Assembly (NCBI RefSeq): GCF_004151275.2
Contig: NZ_CP130821.1
Coordinates: 2,880,829-2,944,828 of the forward strand
Source of the DNA: Flavobacterium dauae
Lineage (GTDB): Bacteria > Bacteroidota > Bacteroidia > Flavobacteriales > Flavobacteriaceae
Direction: 5' to 3'
DNA: 64,000 nt
Position 1 is the stretch's first letter. The number at the start of each line of letters is the position of its first letter. The position numbers and the translations under genes were made by a program. Below, piece by piece: positions 18,301 through 26,717 of this stretch. Below the pieces are notes generated by a model. The model searched no databases, had not been told where the DNA came from, and saw nothing but the letters and a program-made list of their open reading frames with translations.

Positions 18301-21300
18301 TCGGAAACGGAGGTAAAAGTCCAATTTTCGAAAATCGGGCGTACCAACATGCTTAAAAAGGTAACAAATCCTACGGGATCGACCATAACAATGGATTATG
18401 CGACCAACAACATAATTACGGGCGAAGGCTTCGGACCTACCTACAAAATGCCGTTTAAAAAATGGGTACTGAGCAAGGTAACGGTCAACGACGGTTTCAG
18501 AGGGGATGGTGCCGACGAGCAGAAATTCGCCTTTGAATACCAAAACGGTTTGAAAGACCGCCGCGAACGCAAGTTCTTAGGCTTCGGTGAGGTGAAAACA
18601 CACCAGCTGAAAGAGAATGCCAACCCGGTAATTTACCGCACCGTGGTACAAAAGTACCTGCTGGACGAGATGCCGTCTTACGAAATCTACCTGCACGGCG
18701 ACCATTCTGACAGCCGCAAGTACCAATACATCGGAAATCTTTTAAAAGAAGAAAGTACGTATGACGGTACGCAGCGTCTTTTGAACAAAACAGAATACGA
18801 TTACGCTATTTATTCTGTCGGTGCAACAAACCCAACAAGTGAATTTCAGACAGAGTATCCGATAAACCCTTTCAGTTATACGGATACCAGCCGTATCCTG
18901 CCATTGGTAAAAAGCACTACCAGTACCGTACGTCATTACAACGGAACCGGTGCTTCTCCTTTCAAGGACGACATTCTGGTACAGGTGTTCAAGGAATACG
19001 ACAAATACGGCAACCTGACACGTTATTTTGACCCGTTAGACGGAAACAATGTAATAATTGGTTACCACCAACGCAATACGGCCTCCCAGTATCTGGTAAA
19101 TGTACCGTCATCACACAATGTGAACAACGGACAAAGGTACAGTACCACCGTTATGGATACACCGGGAAACATTACCGCCATTAACCGGTTTAAAAACGGG
19201 CCTACCGGCAGTGATGTGGCAACCACCAATATGGAATACAATACGTTGGGGCAGCTGACCAAAGTGATACAGTCTAAACCAAAGATGAGCTCAAACAACA
19301 GCGAACGTATGTTCTATGAATACACGTATGATGACAGCACGTTTAAACTATTTGTGACCAAAGTTACCGATGCTTACGGATTTACAAGCAGTACCACCTA
19401 TGATCATTTCGGGATGCCGTTAAAGCAAACCGACCTGAACGGTACGGAATTCGAATACACGTACGACCCGTTGCGCCGCGTTACACAGTTTAAAGGGCCG
19501 TACAATGATGAATGGACGATTAAAAACGAGTATAAAAAAGACACGGCAACCGGTTTGCGTTACGCCGTAACAAAACACAATATCACCGACGAAACAGTTG
19601 CAGGGGCAACACAGCAGGTGCTGCATACCTCGTCGTTTGCCGACGGTCTGGGACGCATCATCCAGACCAAAAAACAGCTGGCACCTGAAGACGACCCTAA
19701 CTGTACCACACCGGGCAGCGGCTACCGTTTTGCTACATCGGGCTTGCAGGTATATGACGCGTTCGGGCGTGTGGTGAAAAGCTTCCTTGGGCAGGAAGAA
19801 CTGGACTGTACCGGAAACTTTGTAAACGTATTGCAGGCATATACCCCGCTGACGCATGTTAAGGCGGAACAAACGGATATTGCTTACGACGTGCGCGACC
19901 GCGTACTGCAAAACCACGTGTACGGATTAAATGCCACCACCAAATACCAATACGGTTTTGACGACGACGGACTGGGAAACAGCCGTTCCTACGAACGGGT
20001 AACCCTTCCTGAAGGAAACCTGTCGGCTACCTACAAAGACGAAAAAGGGCGTGTACGCACTACCAAACAGACAGGCAGCAGCATGCAGCTGCTTACCCAG
20101 TACCGGTACGATATGCTGGGCCAGTTAGAGAAAGTAACCGATGCCGACGGTAAGGAAACCTTATACGAATACGACAACTTCGGTCAGAAAACAAAAACAA
20201 CCCATCCTGACAACGGTATCACAGAGTTTACCTACGATTTAACAGGCAAGCTTACCGCGAGTGCCAACCAAAACCTTGTGACACAAGGAAAAGAAATAAC
20301 CTATGCCTACAATTTCAACCAGCTGGTAAACATTGCCTATCCGTCTTTTGTTGCCAACGGACAGAATTACCCGGCATACCAGGTAAATTATCTTTACGGC
20401 GGCGTGGGGGCACCTGATTTTACCGCAGGAAGAATCAAACAGGTGACCGACCTTACGGGAAGAAAAACCTTTAAATACGGGGCATTGGGCGAAGTGCTGG
20501 AAGATACCCGCCAGCTGATCGGTGCCACCGGAACCATGGAATTTACCACAGGATACCGCTACGACAGCTGGGGACGCATTATGGAAATGACCTACCCCGA
20601 CGGAGAGCACCTGACCTACGGATACAACAGTGCGGGGCAGCTGAAAAGTATTTACAGTGACACGGAACAACAATCGTATTTGAGAAACGTTACCTACACC
20701 TTCTTTGAGCAGCCGGCAGAAATTACCTACGGCAACGATGTGGTAACCAAAAACGAATACGACATTACGCAGCGCGTGCGTGCCATGCAGCTGGACCGTC
20801 CGGACACCACCACCTTTATGCGCAACCTGTACACGTACGACCGCAACCAGAACATTACCAATATCATGAACAAGTTCTCGCAGCACAACGTGTTACAAAT
20901 GGGCGGTACCTTTACTAAGGATTACACATACGACGGGTTTAACAGGTTAAGCCATGCCGAGGGTAATTGGGAAGGATACCAGGAAACCCATGAATATACA
21001 CTGGATATGCAGTACAACAACACCCATGGTATTGTAGAAAAAAATCAAACGCATAATACGGTAAACCCTGTATTTTCGGGTGCAACCGAAAATGCCTATC
21101 AGGCTAAATATAATTATAATAATACGGCACATCCGCATGCGGTAAACAGCATTGCCTACACGGGTATTGGCGGTACGCAGAATGCAACGGCTAACTTTAC
21201 CTACGATGCCAACGGAAACATGACGCGTTACCAAAGCAGTTTCGGAAGTTTTAACGACCGTAAGATGATCTGGGACCAGCAAAACCGTTTACTGGCGGTG

Positions 21301-23478
21301 GTTGACGATAACGCAAGGGTAAGCCATTACATTTACGACCACGCGGGCGAACGCACCTTTAAGGCGGTGGGTACCGTGGCAACGGTAAGCATTGGCGGAC
21401 AGGATATTTACAGCGTGCTTGATTTTGACCAATACACCCTGTACCCTTCGGGATATATGGTGGTAGATCCCGGTAAAGGAGAGTATTCTAAACACTATTA
21501 CATTAACGGCAAGCGTTTTGCAAGCCGTTTAGAAAGCGGCACCAGCCAGTTTGGTGCTGCGGCAAAAAGTGCGTACGCAACCACTGCAAACGAAAATACG
21601 GCAACGGAAAATGCCGGATTGGATCTTGGTGCCATGGTGGGTGCACAAAACACCACGTACAGCATTGAAACACCGGGCAACGACCCTGACGACTGCCAGC
21701 AGCAGCTGGATGATATTATTGCACAATATCAAAATACAGCCAACTACCCACCGGGTACGGTAACACATTGTATTACTGCAATACAGGGCATTATTAACAG
21801 CCATAGCGGCGATCCGTGCGAGGCATTGGTGTTGGTTAACCAATACGTGTGTACGCCGGTAGATCCGAACGATCCGGGCAATGTACCCGACGATCCGAAC
21901 AACCCCGTACTGACACCGGGTGAAATGGAAGCAGCCGACTGTTTAACCGACCTAAACATCCTTATTGCCCATTTTGCCGCACAAATACAAAACGGCGAAG
22001 GCTCGGAATTCTTTGAATGGTACCAGTGCATAGATGCCTGTATTGACCGCAATGAAATAAGGGATACGCAGGGATGCTGGGAAGCGTTTACCATAACAGG
22101 CCAATGGCCCGAAGGTTGTAACGCATTCTATCGCGATTGTGATTGCGGCGACCAGCCGGTGATTTCAGAACTGCTGAAATGCCCTGCACTGGCAATGATC
22201 TACATTGACACCCATTTGGCGGCAGACCTAAGCAACGCCTGTGCCGTGTTAAATTATGTGAAGGAAAACTTTAATTGCGTACCTTTACCTGAGGAGCCTG
22301 AACCGGATCCTGTAACACCGGGCGATGAAGATGATGATTGGAAAGACGAAGGCGGTAATGAAGACGAACCGGAAGAAGATTACGACGAATACCAGCGCAA
22401 ACCGATCTGGTGGTACCACACAGACCATTTAGGAAGTTCAACCTATTTAACGGATAATTTCGGTAGACCAAGCCATTATTATGAAACCTTACCGTTTGGT
22501 GAGATGATGGTAGAACATAACCAAAGTAAATATTATAAAGTACCGTATCCGACAACCAATACAGGAAGTTATGACAATAAATGGAAGTTTAACGGTAAAG
22601 AGTTGGATGACGCTACGGGTATGTATTATTACGGCGCACGTTATTACGACCCAAGAATTAGTATATTTGTAAGTGTAGATCCGCTGGCGGAACAGACCAT
22701 GACGCCTTATCAGTATGTACATAATAATCCTGTGAATTTGATTGATCCTACGGGGATGAGTGCGGAGGGACCTGGAGATGGTAATAAAGAACGTCCTAAT
22801 TGGGCTTCAAGGACTTGGAGTACAATTAAATCTTGGTTTAGGGGAGGTTCAGAATATCAAAATATCCCCCAAACGAAGCCTTCATATACAGTTTTGGTAG
22901 GTCCGGCGGAAGAATATGAAAGAGAACTAGAATCAGGAGACACGTGGTATGCGAATGGAGTAACAAGTACAGTGGTAAATTCTACTACGGTAGTAAATCA
23001 ACCTAATGTAGGAGATCCTTATTACTCGTTCATATACCCTAGCGATATGGGCTCTTGGGGACAAGCAGGTTCAGATGGTAAAATTTGGATTGGTTGCATG
23101 TCTTGTCATGGAGATAATGGAGCATATAGGGAAGCTGCTTATAATTCACAAGAAGCTCTTGCAGGTCATATAGCTGCTTTTGTATTAAATTCTGTTATTT
23201 TTGGCGGTAATATTAGTGCTGCTAAAACGAGTGAGACGCAGTTAAGAAGTACTGTTGGAGCTGCTAGATCTGGATTCTCCAAACTTCCAAAAGGTTTCAA
23301 GGAGACTAAAGAATTTGGATATCAACATGGTCAGAAAGTGTATCAATATAAGAATAAATTTTATTCTCGAGATATTGATTCTCACAATGGAGGTGCATGG
23401 AAGGTATTCGAGAATAATGGAGGTAGGTTAAATCGTATAGGAACAGCTGATGAATTTCTTAACATTTTCAGACAATAA
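12379..23478 (+). CDS. Giant Rhs/SpvB/YD-repeat polymorphic toxin with Ntox21-like tip
   Basis: 3,699 residues, one unbroken frame. The N-terminus has a hydrophobic export segment (residues about 15-35). A SpvB domain starts near 470 (NPTANIVQIQPP, GRNGLQPNLSVSYNNNGSSG, TGYGWDIPIPYISVDTKFG). FG-GAP/VCBS calcium-type loops lie at about 885, 967, 1694, 1790, 1873 and 1958 (DIDGDGLDD, DLNGDGLPD, DFDGDGYVD), and a TcdB-middle-like part follows. YD repeats fill about 2200-3030. The Rhs core (WWYHTDHLGSSTYLTDNFG, GARYYDPRISIFVSVDPLAE) ends in DPTGM near 3460. The variable tip of about 240 residues ends with KFYSRDIDSHNGGAWKVF and RLNRIGTADEF, resembling Ntox21-type toxins. No T9SS sorting domain is visible on this protein. 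Confidence 0.93.
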   Translation: MNGSVNPLKSGMRVLYYTALFGMFFQLFAYPLYAAVSYFPYGVRSNYYIPFIRPDQFEASATPYHEEDTETAQTTPAKVWESSHTEGIRENTTEETFEIYSSDKTGVIGYDNQSKSDDPSDNIFHFSINKKQLAGKDLVLSYEVYGIENASGIARSINEHTATGGFYIQRNASWQTVKETVVAGQLKNGDNHLLFTAFETVGSDYKIRNVKLTAATAKETPSVSFADGNHLYVKNGKGYVKGTVDEAAAQLFINGKEIPVRNHEFETVLDHVSNMESLDVRVVKSGNTVFRQQLPVILKEITETVTYRGAGQMIPVRQSENGSYGFALADVDLNITKEIYGGADRITVQKLRAIDAAPVGTNIVNVTAGAAAYRFLPDGAIFKDNAQLTIKFDDKLLPKGYNAGDVKILYFDMEQRRWLAVATDTILTAENKVVGLTNHFTDYIAGIIQAPESPETSAFTPTSISDIQVANPTANIVQIQPPTANQKGDGTLDFPITVPAGRNGLQPNLSVSYNNNGSSGITGYGWDIPIPYISVDTKFGVPKYDLQKETESYLFNGEELMLVNGSNLYLPHRQSNAINRVSGTATFVPKVEGSFSKIQRIGSSPSTYTWVVWDKSGTKYYYGQIAAHRLSSGTNPKNIAKWYLSKVEDKNKNYIRYNYLPKTYGSSTGNLNGGVEILPRSIEYTLHPDVDISANTDNLYYTVNFNYASSKRTDAHFNYRYGFKEVNASKLDYIKVTCDKMIPIDVRDAPDIYCDYDVEYRFNYGTGRFGKTLLSSITTRNIQKDDSGNITATEDYTHTFDYYNDVPSNSMFGAAKTISVEDDIADEKHSVISSTKESTSSTEFNIGAGITLASNPPAWWPFSYGGTINFNFPSGVSTSSSPTMLLLDIDGDGLDDKVVKVGNEIKYHKNLGGIAFSSQLYKAYSIGDLGLSESNTKTDPEMSLSVILGSYSASKSQTNGRARSFFTDVNNDGLVDFVKDRIVYFNRIDPNSDRPNFTDNSALTPNRIFKEGAPDPNVSAPLPDLTVGNDLMDVVKVWVAPREGDVDISGSISKNFIASHNGIRYSVEKSSRTGSGFPYWDPNKPIVINNPKISIQPWNPSNPVILGPIPFNPYSKSYLIQPTLLVTATQSTTASTHVEEGDRIYFRVNSSQIPEDKVGVDWDPQVEYTSSSGGLAYRSKYSESFLYGDVLQQPMTIAEPGNYRIEWGAMSPGLSEDVTIKVRAYKISATPGTIGNKLGVSGSAIEIYDKVLKANSSLPGVTLPISGSGIDTNNPDTYIYVEVEAGAKFSLEWKDFDTAFIPKLRNTLTNTSKHIVPFYDMREEALTYYPPIKFPFPWPIKIKHDFQLAQCQNFDGACEQRFVYMKARYENGEPLRTANGREAKFRYRINRQGIIDEVRQFEGENFDHSPVIGDPFSQIQVQPNRELFVEYTADDYGVASILNHYQNNNDDLISTTAMGFASGGASSPIAGTSPSTGTSPATGAAPMGFTLPSGLVRANIKTVKPEELGMGTLYKDWGQFAYKGAAPDENFTPIDERYASRLAIMGVSKTPTQAEIDNGKELMELDPKDMDYDEDKGTITAGGNPIPVTPGQMEAIRHFTMLRPDRAIEAWSAHERLYVQEEEMSPYLRYYNENYSPMLPIPAPTGIGQYGAFSIVKENTSESKSKGWSVGYYGINIGTTSSSAVSRQLNDFRDVNGDGYPDILGDKIQLTSYRGGLTSTILNKNLLGTTTSAGEGTTAGVSTAHITALADPSGSFSRIKVGDSKSFYSGSFGGGAQDYQTSTLPESVLVDLNGDGLPDLVKTNNQVEFNNAGTFVASTWTGYSDPSLSKTSSKTTSLSVSAGENFNGKGSSNLDLAIGYSGSQGVTHTEKDFVDFNGDGLPDYISGGQILFNTGTAHSGGGSASLPRRSESTTYAHGFNVNLSILIPISLTPLPFIVKVGGGGGKSWGTNYNEDNVSLRDFDGDGYVDIVESASETEVKVQFSKIGRTNMLKKVTNPTGSTITMDYATNNIITGEGFGPTYKMPFKKWVLSKVTVNDGFRGDGADEQKFAFEYQNGLKDRRERKFLGFGEVKTHQLKENANPVIYRTVVQKYLLDEMPSYEIYLHGDHSDSRKYQYIGNLLKEESTYDGTQRLLNKTEYDYAIYSVGATNPTSEFQTEYPINPFSYTDTSRILPLVKSTTSTVRHYNGTGASPFKDDILVQVFKEYDKYGNLTRYFDPLDGNNVIIGYHQRNTASQYLVNVPSSHNVNNGQRYSTTVMDTPGNITAINRFKNGPTGSDVATTNMEYNTLGQLTKVIQSKPKMSSNNSERMFYEYTYDDSTFKLFVTKVTDAYGFTSSTTYDHFGMPLKQTDLNGTEFEYTYDPLRRVTQFKGPYNDEWTIKNEYKKDTATGLRYAVTKHNITDETVAGATQQVLHTSSFADGLGRIIQTKKQLAPEDDPNCTTPGSGYRFATSGLQVYDAFGRVVKSFLGQEELDCTGNFVNVLQAYTPLTHVKAEQTDIAYDVRDRVLQNHVYGLNATTKYQYGFDDDGLGNSRSYERVTLPEGNLSATYKDEKGRVRTTKQTGSSMQLLTQYRYDMLGQLEKVTDADGKETLYEYDNFGQKTKTTHPDNGITEFTYDLTGKLTASANQNLVTQGKEITYAYNFNQLVNIAYPSFVANGQNYPAYQVNYLYGGVGAPDFTAGRIKQVTDLTGRKTFKYGALGEVLEDTRQLIGATGTMEFTTGYRYDSWGRIMEMTYPDGEHLTYGYNSAGQLKSIYSDTEQQSYLRNVTYTFFEQPAEITYGNDVVTKNEYDITQRVRAMQLDRPDTTTFMRNLYTYDRNQNITNIMNKFSQHNVLQMGGTFTKDYTYDGFNRLSHAEGNWEGYQETHEYTLDMQYNNTHGIVEKNQTHNTVNPVFSGATENAYQAKYNYNNTAHPHAVNSIAYTGIGGTQNATANFTYDANGNMTRYQSSFGSFNDRKMIWDQQNRLLAVVDDNARVSHYIYDHAGERTFKAVGTVATVSIGGQDIYSVLDFDQYTLYPSGYMVVDPGKGEYSKHYYINGKRFASRLESGTSQFGAAAKSAYATTANENTATENAGLDLGAMVGAQNTTYSIETPGNDPDDCQQQLDDIIAQYQNTANYPPGTVTHCITAIQGIINSHSGDPCEALVLVNQYVCTPVDPNDPGNVPDDPNNPVLTPGEMEAADCLTDLNILIAHFAAQIQNGEGSEFFEWYQCIDACIDRNEIRDTQGCWEAFTITGQWPEGCNAFYRDCDCGDQPVISELLKCPALAMIYIDTHLAADLSNACAVLNYVKENFNCVPLPEEPEPDPVTPGDEDDDWKDEGGNEDEPEEDYDEYQRKPIWWYHTDHLGSSTYLTDNFGRPSHYYETLPFGEMMVEHNQSKYYKVPYPTTNTGSYDNKWKFNGKELDDATGMYYYGARYYDPRISIFVSVDPLAEQTMTPYQYVHNNPVNLIDPTGMSAEGPGDGNKERPNWASRTWSTIKSWFRGGSEYQNIPQTKPSYTVLVGPAEEYERELESGDTWYANGVTSTVVNSTTVVNQPNVGDPYYSFIYPSDMGSWGQAGSDGKIWIGCMSCHGDNGAYREAAYNSQEALAGHIAAFVLNSVIFGGNISAAKTSETQLRSTVGAARSGFSKLPKGFKETKEFGYQHGQKVYQYKNKFYSRDIDSHNGGAWKVFENNGGRLNRIGTADEFLNIFRQ

Positions 23479-23485
23479 AATTTAT

Positions 23486-23965
23486 ATGATAAAAATAGAT
23501 TCAACAAATTTTGATGATCAATTTAAAGTACTCCTTGAAAATAAAAAAGGAAAAAATGTTATTACAGGAAGATTTGATATCGAATCTATTGGTTTAATAA
23601 ACAAAATAGATTTTATAATTGAATTCTTTTCATTAAATCAAATCATAGGTTCAACTATCAAAATTCTTTTTTGGGAAAAAGATAGTTTTTTGATAAATTT
23701 AATGGCTTCAATGAATGTTACAAACTATTGGTTAGCTACTTCTTATAAAAATGAAGAAATACCAGGTACTCTTTATATCGATATGAGTGTTTTTGATGAG
23801 TCAGTTTTCAGACAATTATTGATAAATCATTTTAATTTCGAAATGGCGGAAAACCCCTCTTTGAATATGAGGGTTCAAATATGCTTAACTAAAGAAAAAA
23901 AAGTAACATTACTTGATATATACGATGATAGAGGATTTGACATTTATATGTTAGAGAAAGAATAA
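23486..23965 (+). CDS. Immunity protein for the Rhs tip (probable)
   Basis: 159 residues from ATG at 23486, 7 bases after the rhs stop; an in-frame ATG at 23450 would overlap the rhs end and is less likely. Cytoplasmic, acidic, no signal peptide. The end reads LLDIYDDRGFDIYML, which resembles the end of the DUF3885-type proteins found beside toxin tips. Base composition is more AT-rich than the rhs core, as is the tip itself, fitting co-transfer of tip and immunity gene. The role is inferred from position and size. Confidence 0.7.
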   Translation: MIKIDSTNFDDQFKVLLENKKGKNVITGRFDIESIGLINKIDFIIEFFSLNQIIGSTIKILFWEKDSFLINLMASMNVTNYWLATSYKNEEIPGTLYIDMSVFDESVFRQLLINHFNFEMAENPSLNMRVQICLTKEKKVTLLDIYDDRGFDIYMLEKE

Positions 23966-24007
23966 CATGATTGGAACGTAGTGTATCCCACGCTGGCGCG
24001 AGCATCT

Positions 24008-24197
24008 GGTAATGTTTCAGAATTAGTGATGCCCTTAAAAAGTGCATTAAATCGCTGAAAAACAATACATTTTGTAAATTTTAATCATTAAAAACAGACA
24101 GGCAATTGCCTGTCTGTTGTATTTTTACGGCATTAAACCTAAAATAATGAATGCCAACCAAACCTTGTGTTACAAAGTTAGTGACAAGATGTTGTGC
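24008..24197 (+). mobile_element. Left-end remnant of the IS1-family element
   Basis: GGTAATGTTTCAGAATTAGTGA at 24008 and the following bases match the left end of the IS1-family copy at 27184, including a 26-base perfect palindrome (24093-24118) and the first codons of the transposase (ATGAATGCCAACC). The match breaks at about 24194, where GTTGTGCCCATTTTGCC fuses IS sequence to the rhs segment that starts at 21966 in the full gene. The fusion lies in a short shared stretch (TGTGCC..TTTTGC), so it looks like a microhomology junction. Confidence 0.75.
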
Positions 24198-25692
24198 CCA
24201 TTTTGCCGCACAGATACAAAACGGCGAAGGCTCGGCGTTCTTTGAATGGTACCAGTGCATAGATGCCTGTATTGACCGCAATGAAATAAGGGATACGCAG
24301 GGATGCTGGGAAGCGTTTACCATAACAGGCCAGTGGCCCGAAGGTTGTAACGCATTCTATCGCGATTGTGATTGCGGCGACCAGCCGGTGATTTCAGAAC
24401 TGCTGAAATGCCCTGTATTGGCAATGATTTACATTGACACCCATTTGGCGGCCGATTTAAGCAATGCCTGTGCCGTGTTAAATTATGTGGAGGCTAACTT
24501 TAATTGTTTACCTTTACCTGAGGAACCTGAACCGGATCCTGTAACACCGGGCGATACAAACGACGACTGGGTTGATGACGGCGGTAATACGGACGATCCT
24601 GAAGAAGATTACGACGAAGACCAGCGCAAACCGATCTGGTGGTACCATACAGACCATTTAGGAAGCAGCACGTATTTAACGGATAATTTCGGTAGACCAA
24701 GCCATTATTACGAAACCTTACCGTTTGGGGAAATGATGGTGGAGCACAACCAGAGCAAGTATTATAAAGTACCGTACCCAACCACAAACACAGGCAGTTA
24801 CGATAATAAGTGGAAGTTCAACGGAAAAGAACTGGATGATGCTACCCAAATGTACTATTACGGGGCAAGGTATTACGATCCACGGATAAGTATTTTTGTA
24901 AGTGTGGATCCGCTGGCGGAAGAAACCATGATGCCTTATCAATATGTTCATAACAACCCGATTATGTTTACGGATCCTACTGGTATGGAAGCTGATGCAA
25001 TCGATGGACCTGGTGATGAATTTAAAACCTATGAAGAGGCTATTAAGGACTTTGGAATGGAATATAATGGTTTTTCAATTGCAAGAGATATTGAAGTTTC
25101 TACTCTATTTTATACTTATACAGGAGAAAATGATGAAACATTTTTTAGTTATATAAGACCTCATGTTGGAGCAAATGGAGGGATGGGAAAGAGCCTTACG
25201 AACGAACATCTTCAGACTTTTGCAAAAGGAAAAGGACATAAAAATGCTACCTTTTTTAGTGATGGACATACTCATGGTAGTGGTTTTAAGAGTGTTCCTA
25301 TGGAAGAATTTAAAAGGGATTCTTATCCAGCAAATGAGTTTTCTCTTGGAGATATTCAATTTTACACTAATCATCCTGGTAATAAAAATTCATGGGGTAG
25401 GAGAATTAATGGCGCAATGATATCTCCAACAGGAGAAGCTTTTATGTTTAACGAAGCTGATCATCCAGAAATTAACCACAAGTTAATAGATATGACAACA
25501 AGTAAAAGTGATGTTATGGCACGATATGCTTTAGACAAAATAAATGGTTTATCTAATCCCATATTTGGAGGACTCCCCTCTGACAAGATATTTCAATATA
25601 GTAGATCTGGAAATAATTCAAATTATGATGATCCTAAAGTATTACCAGTTGGTTTTAATAAAGATGTACATATAAGAAGAAAAGGATATTAG
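24151..25692 (+). CDS. Displaced Rhs 3' module with DUF4329 (JAMM-like) toxin tip
   Basis: A 513-residue frame. Its first about 15 codons come from the IS1 remnant, in another frame than the transposase. From about residue 16 it matches residues about 3197-3460 of the full Rhs protein (FAAQIQNGEGSAFFEWYQC to DPTGM). Then a new tip of about 235 residues starts. It contains SDGHTHGSG and, about 20 residues later, EFSLGDIQFY: an HxH...SxxD set like JAMM metalloproteases and DUF4329. The body lacks SpvB, YD repeats and a signal peptide, so it is most likely a silent cassette that can recombine onto the full gene through the shared core. Whether it is translated is uncertain. Confidence 0.8.
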   Translation: MPTKPCVTKLVTRCCAHFAAQIQNGEGSAFFEWYQCIDACIDRNEIRDTQGCWEAFTITGQWPEGCNAFYRDCDCGDQPVISELLKCPVLAMIYIDTHLAADLSNACAVLNYVEANFNCLPLPEEPEPDPVTPGDTNDDWVDDGGNTDDPEEDYDEDQRKPIWWYHTDHLGSSTYLTDNFGRPSHYYETLPFGEMMVEHNQSKYYKVPYPTTNTGSYDNKWKFNGKELDDATQMYYYGARYYDPRISIFVSVDPLAEETMMPYQYVHNNPIMFTDPTGMEADAIDGPGDEFKTYEEAIKDFGMEYNGFSIARDIEVSTLFYTYTGENDETFFSYIRPHVGANGGMGKSLTNEHLQTFAKGKGHKNATFFSDGHTHGSGFKSVPMEEFKRDSYPANEFSLGDIQFYTNHPGNKNSWGRRINGAMISPTGEAFMFNEADHPEINHKLIDMTTSKSDVMARYALDKINGLSNPIFGGLPSDKIFQYSRSGNNSNYDDPKVLPVGFNKDVHIRRKGY

Positions 25693-25694
25693 AT

Positions 25695-26420
25695 ATGAAG
25701 TATTTTTTAAATTTATTAATGTTTTTATTTTTTGTAAACATTAATACGTCATTCGCTCAAAAAATAAACAGTAAATTTCCACAAGATTATGAAGAAGTTT
25801 CTCTCGAGTTATTAAATGAAGAATATTGGTTCACTCATTATGATAATAAAAATATTGTTTTAGAAAAACAATGTAAACAAATTATTGTAAGTGAGTTCAC
25901 TTACAAAAAACCCGAAAAATTATGGATTGTTGAAAGTTCATTTGGAGACTTGTTAGGGGTTGATTCAGGAGAGTGGATTGGTGGATTATATCACATCTCT
26001 GGTTATGGTGTGCCACATTTAATAAAAAAAATGAATGTTAATCATTTACATATAACTAATGATGATAGAGTGCTTTTTTTTGATATAAATTACGGAAATG
26101 GTGAAAGTACACTAAATGAAATCTATCAAAATGAAAACACTGCTAATCTTGAAATTGAGAAAATATTAAATTTTGATGATTTGCCCACAATGATTTTTTA
26201 TGATAAAGACGGACTTTTTTATGTATTAGGCAAAAAGAATATTTACAGATACATAGATAGAAATTTGGTTCCAATTTTAGGTGTTAATATATGGAAGGAT
26301 ATTGAACCTAAAAGTATTGTTCAAGATTCAAAAAACTGTTTAATAGTTGGAATACGAGGCGGAATTTTAGAAATAAATATCAATAATAAAAGTTTGAAGT
26401 TATTTGTGAAAAAGAGGTGA
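25695..26420 (+). CDS. Exported immunity protein candidate for the DUF4329 tip
   Basis: 241 residues, starting 2 bases after the toxin module stop. The N-terminus KYFLNLLMFLFFVNINTSFA with AQ is a signal peptide, so the mature protein should act outside the cytoplasm. The rest has repeated strand-turn units (LWIVESSFGDLLG, RVLFFDINYGNGES, PTMIFYDKDGLFYVLG, CLIVGIRGGILEI), suggesting a small beta-propeller-like fold. No known family was recognised. Its place directly after a toxin tip suggests immunity. The signal peptide implies that the matching toxin acts in the periplasm or must be blocked there. Confidence 0.65.
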   Translation: MKYFLNLLMFLFFVNINTSFAQKINSKFPQDYEEVSLELLNEEYWFTHYDNKNIVLEKQCKQIIVSEFTYKKPEKLWIVESSFGDLLGVDSGEWIGGLYHISGYGVPHLIKKMNVNHLHITNDDRVLFFDINYGNGESTLNEIYQNENTANLEIEKILNFDDLPTMIFYDKDGLFYVLGKKNIYRYIDRNLVPILGVNIWKDIEPKSIVQDSKNCLIVGIRGGILEININNKSLKLFVKKR

Positions 26421-26431
26421 CGTTTATAACA

Positions 26432-26465
26432 GGTAATGTTACAGATTTAGTGATACAGTAAAAAA
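26432..26465 (+). mobile_element. Short IS1-family left-end remnant
   Basis: GGTAATGTTACAGATTTAG and the next bases are identical to the left end at 27184. The match ends after about 30 bases (TGATACAGTAAAAAAG). It lies between the immunity gene and a third Rhs scrap. Confidence 0.65.
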
Positions 26466-26500
26466 GTAAAGCTATGCAAGTGCGGGGCTTTTAAAACCAG

Positions 26501-26580
26501 ATGGTTGAAAGTACGATGACACCGTACCAATATGTTACTAATAACCCGATTATGAGAATTGAACCCGATGGCGCGGATTT
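26501..26580 (+). pseudogene. Scrap of an Rhs core end (third module)
   Basis: The frame from ATG 26501 reads VESTMTPYQYVTNNPIMRIE and PDGADLQ, matching the end of the Rhs core (EQTMTPYQYVHNNPVNLIDPTGM). No Rhs sequence precedes it and no tip of useful length follows. It is a remnant of another displaced module. Confidence 0.7.
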
Positions 26581-26687
26581 GCAATCCGTGCCTATAAACC
26601 ACAACAGCCTCTTTACAAACGTATTGAGGCTGTATTATTATAAAACACTTTACTGTTGTTATACATTTATTAGTTTGTTGTAAAAGC

Positions 26688-26717
26688 AAAACGCCAGGCT
26701 AGTAGCTTGGCGTTTTT
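26688..26717. terminator. Terminator-like hairpin joined to Rhs fragment 4
   Basis: AACGCCAGGCT at 26690 pairs with AGCTTGGCGTT at 26704 and runs into TTTTTT. The T run merges with TTTGAATGGTACCAG of the next Rhs fragment, so the fragment junction lies in the terminator tail. Confidence 0.6.

Noticed and set aside
20263..20290. GCCAACCAAAACCTTGTG inside rhs resembles the start of the IS1-family transposase
   Set aside because: The similarity is short and imperfect and the rhs frame is uninterrupted and repeat-like there; chance similarity is the better explanation.
12379..23478. T9SS sorting domain on the giant Rhs protein
   Set aside because: The C-terminus is a toxin tip and no PNP/type A or type B sorting motif is visible in it.
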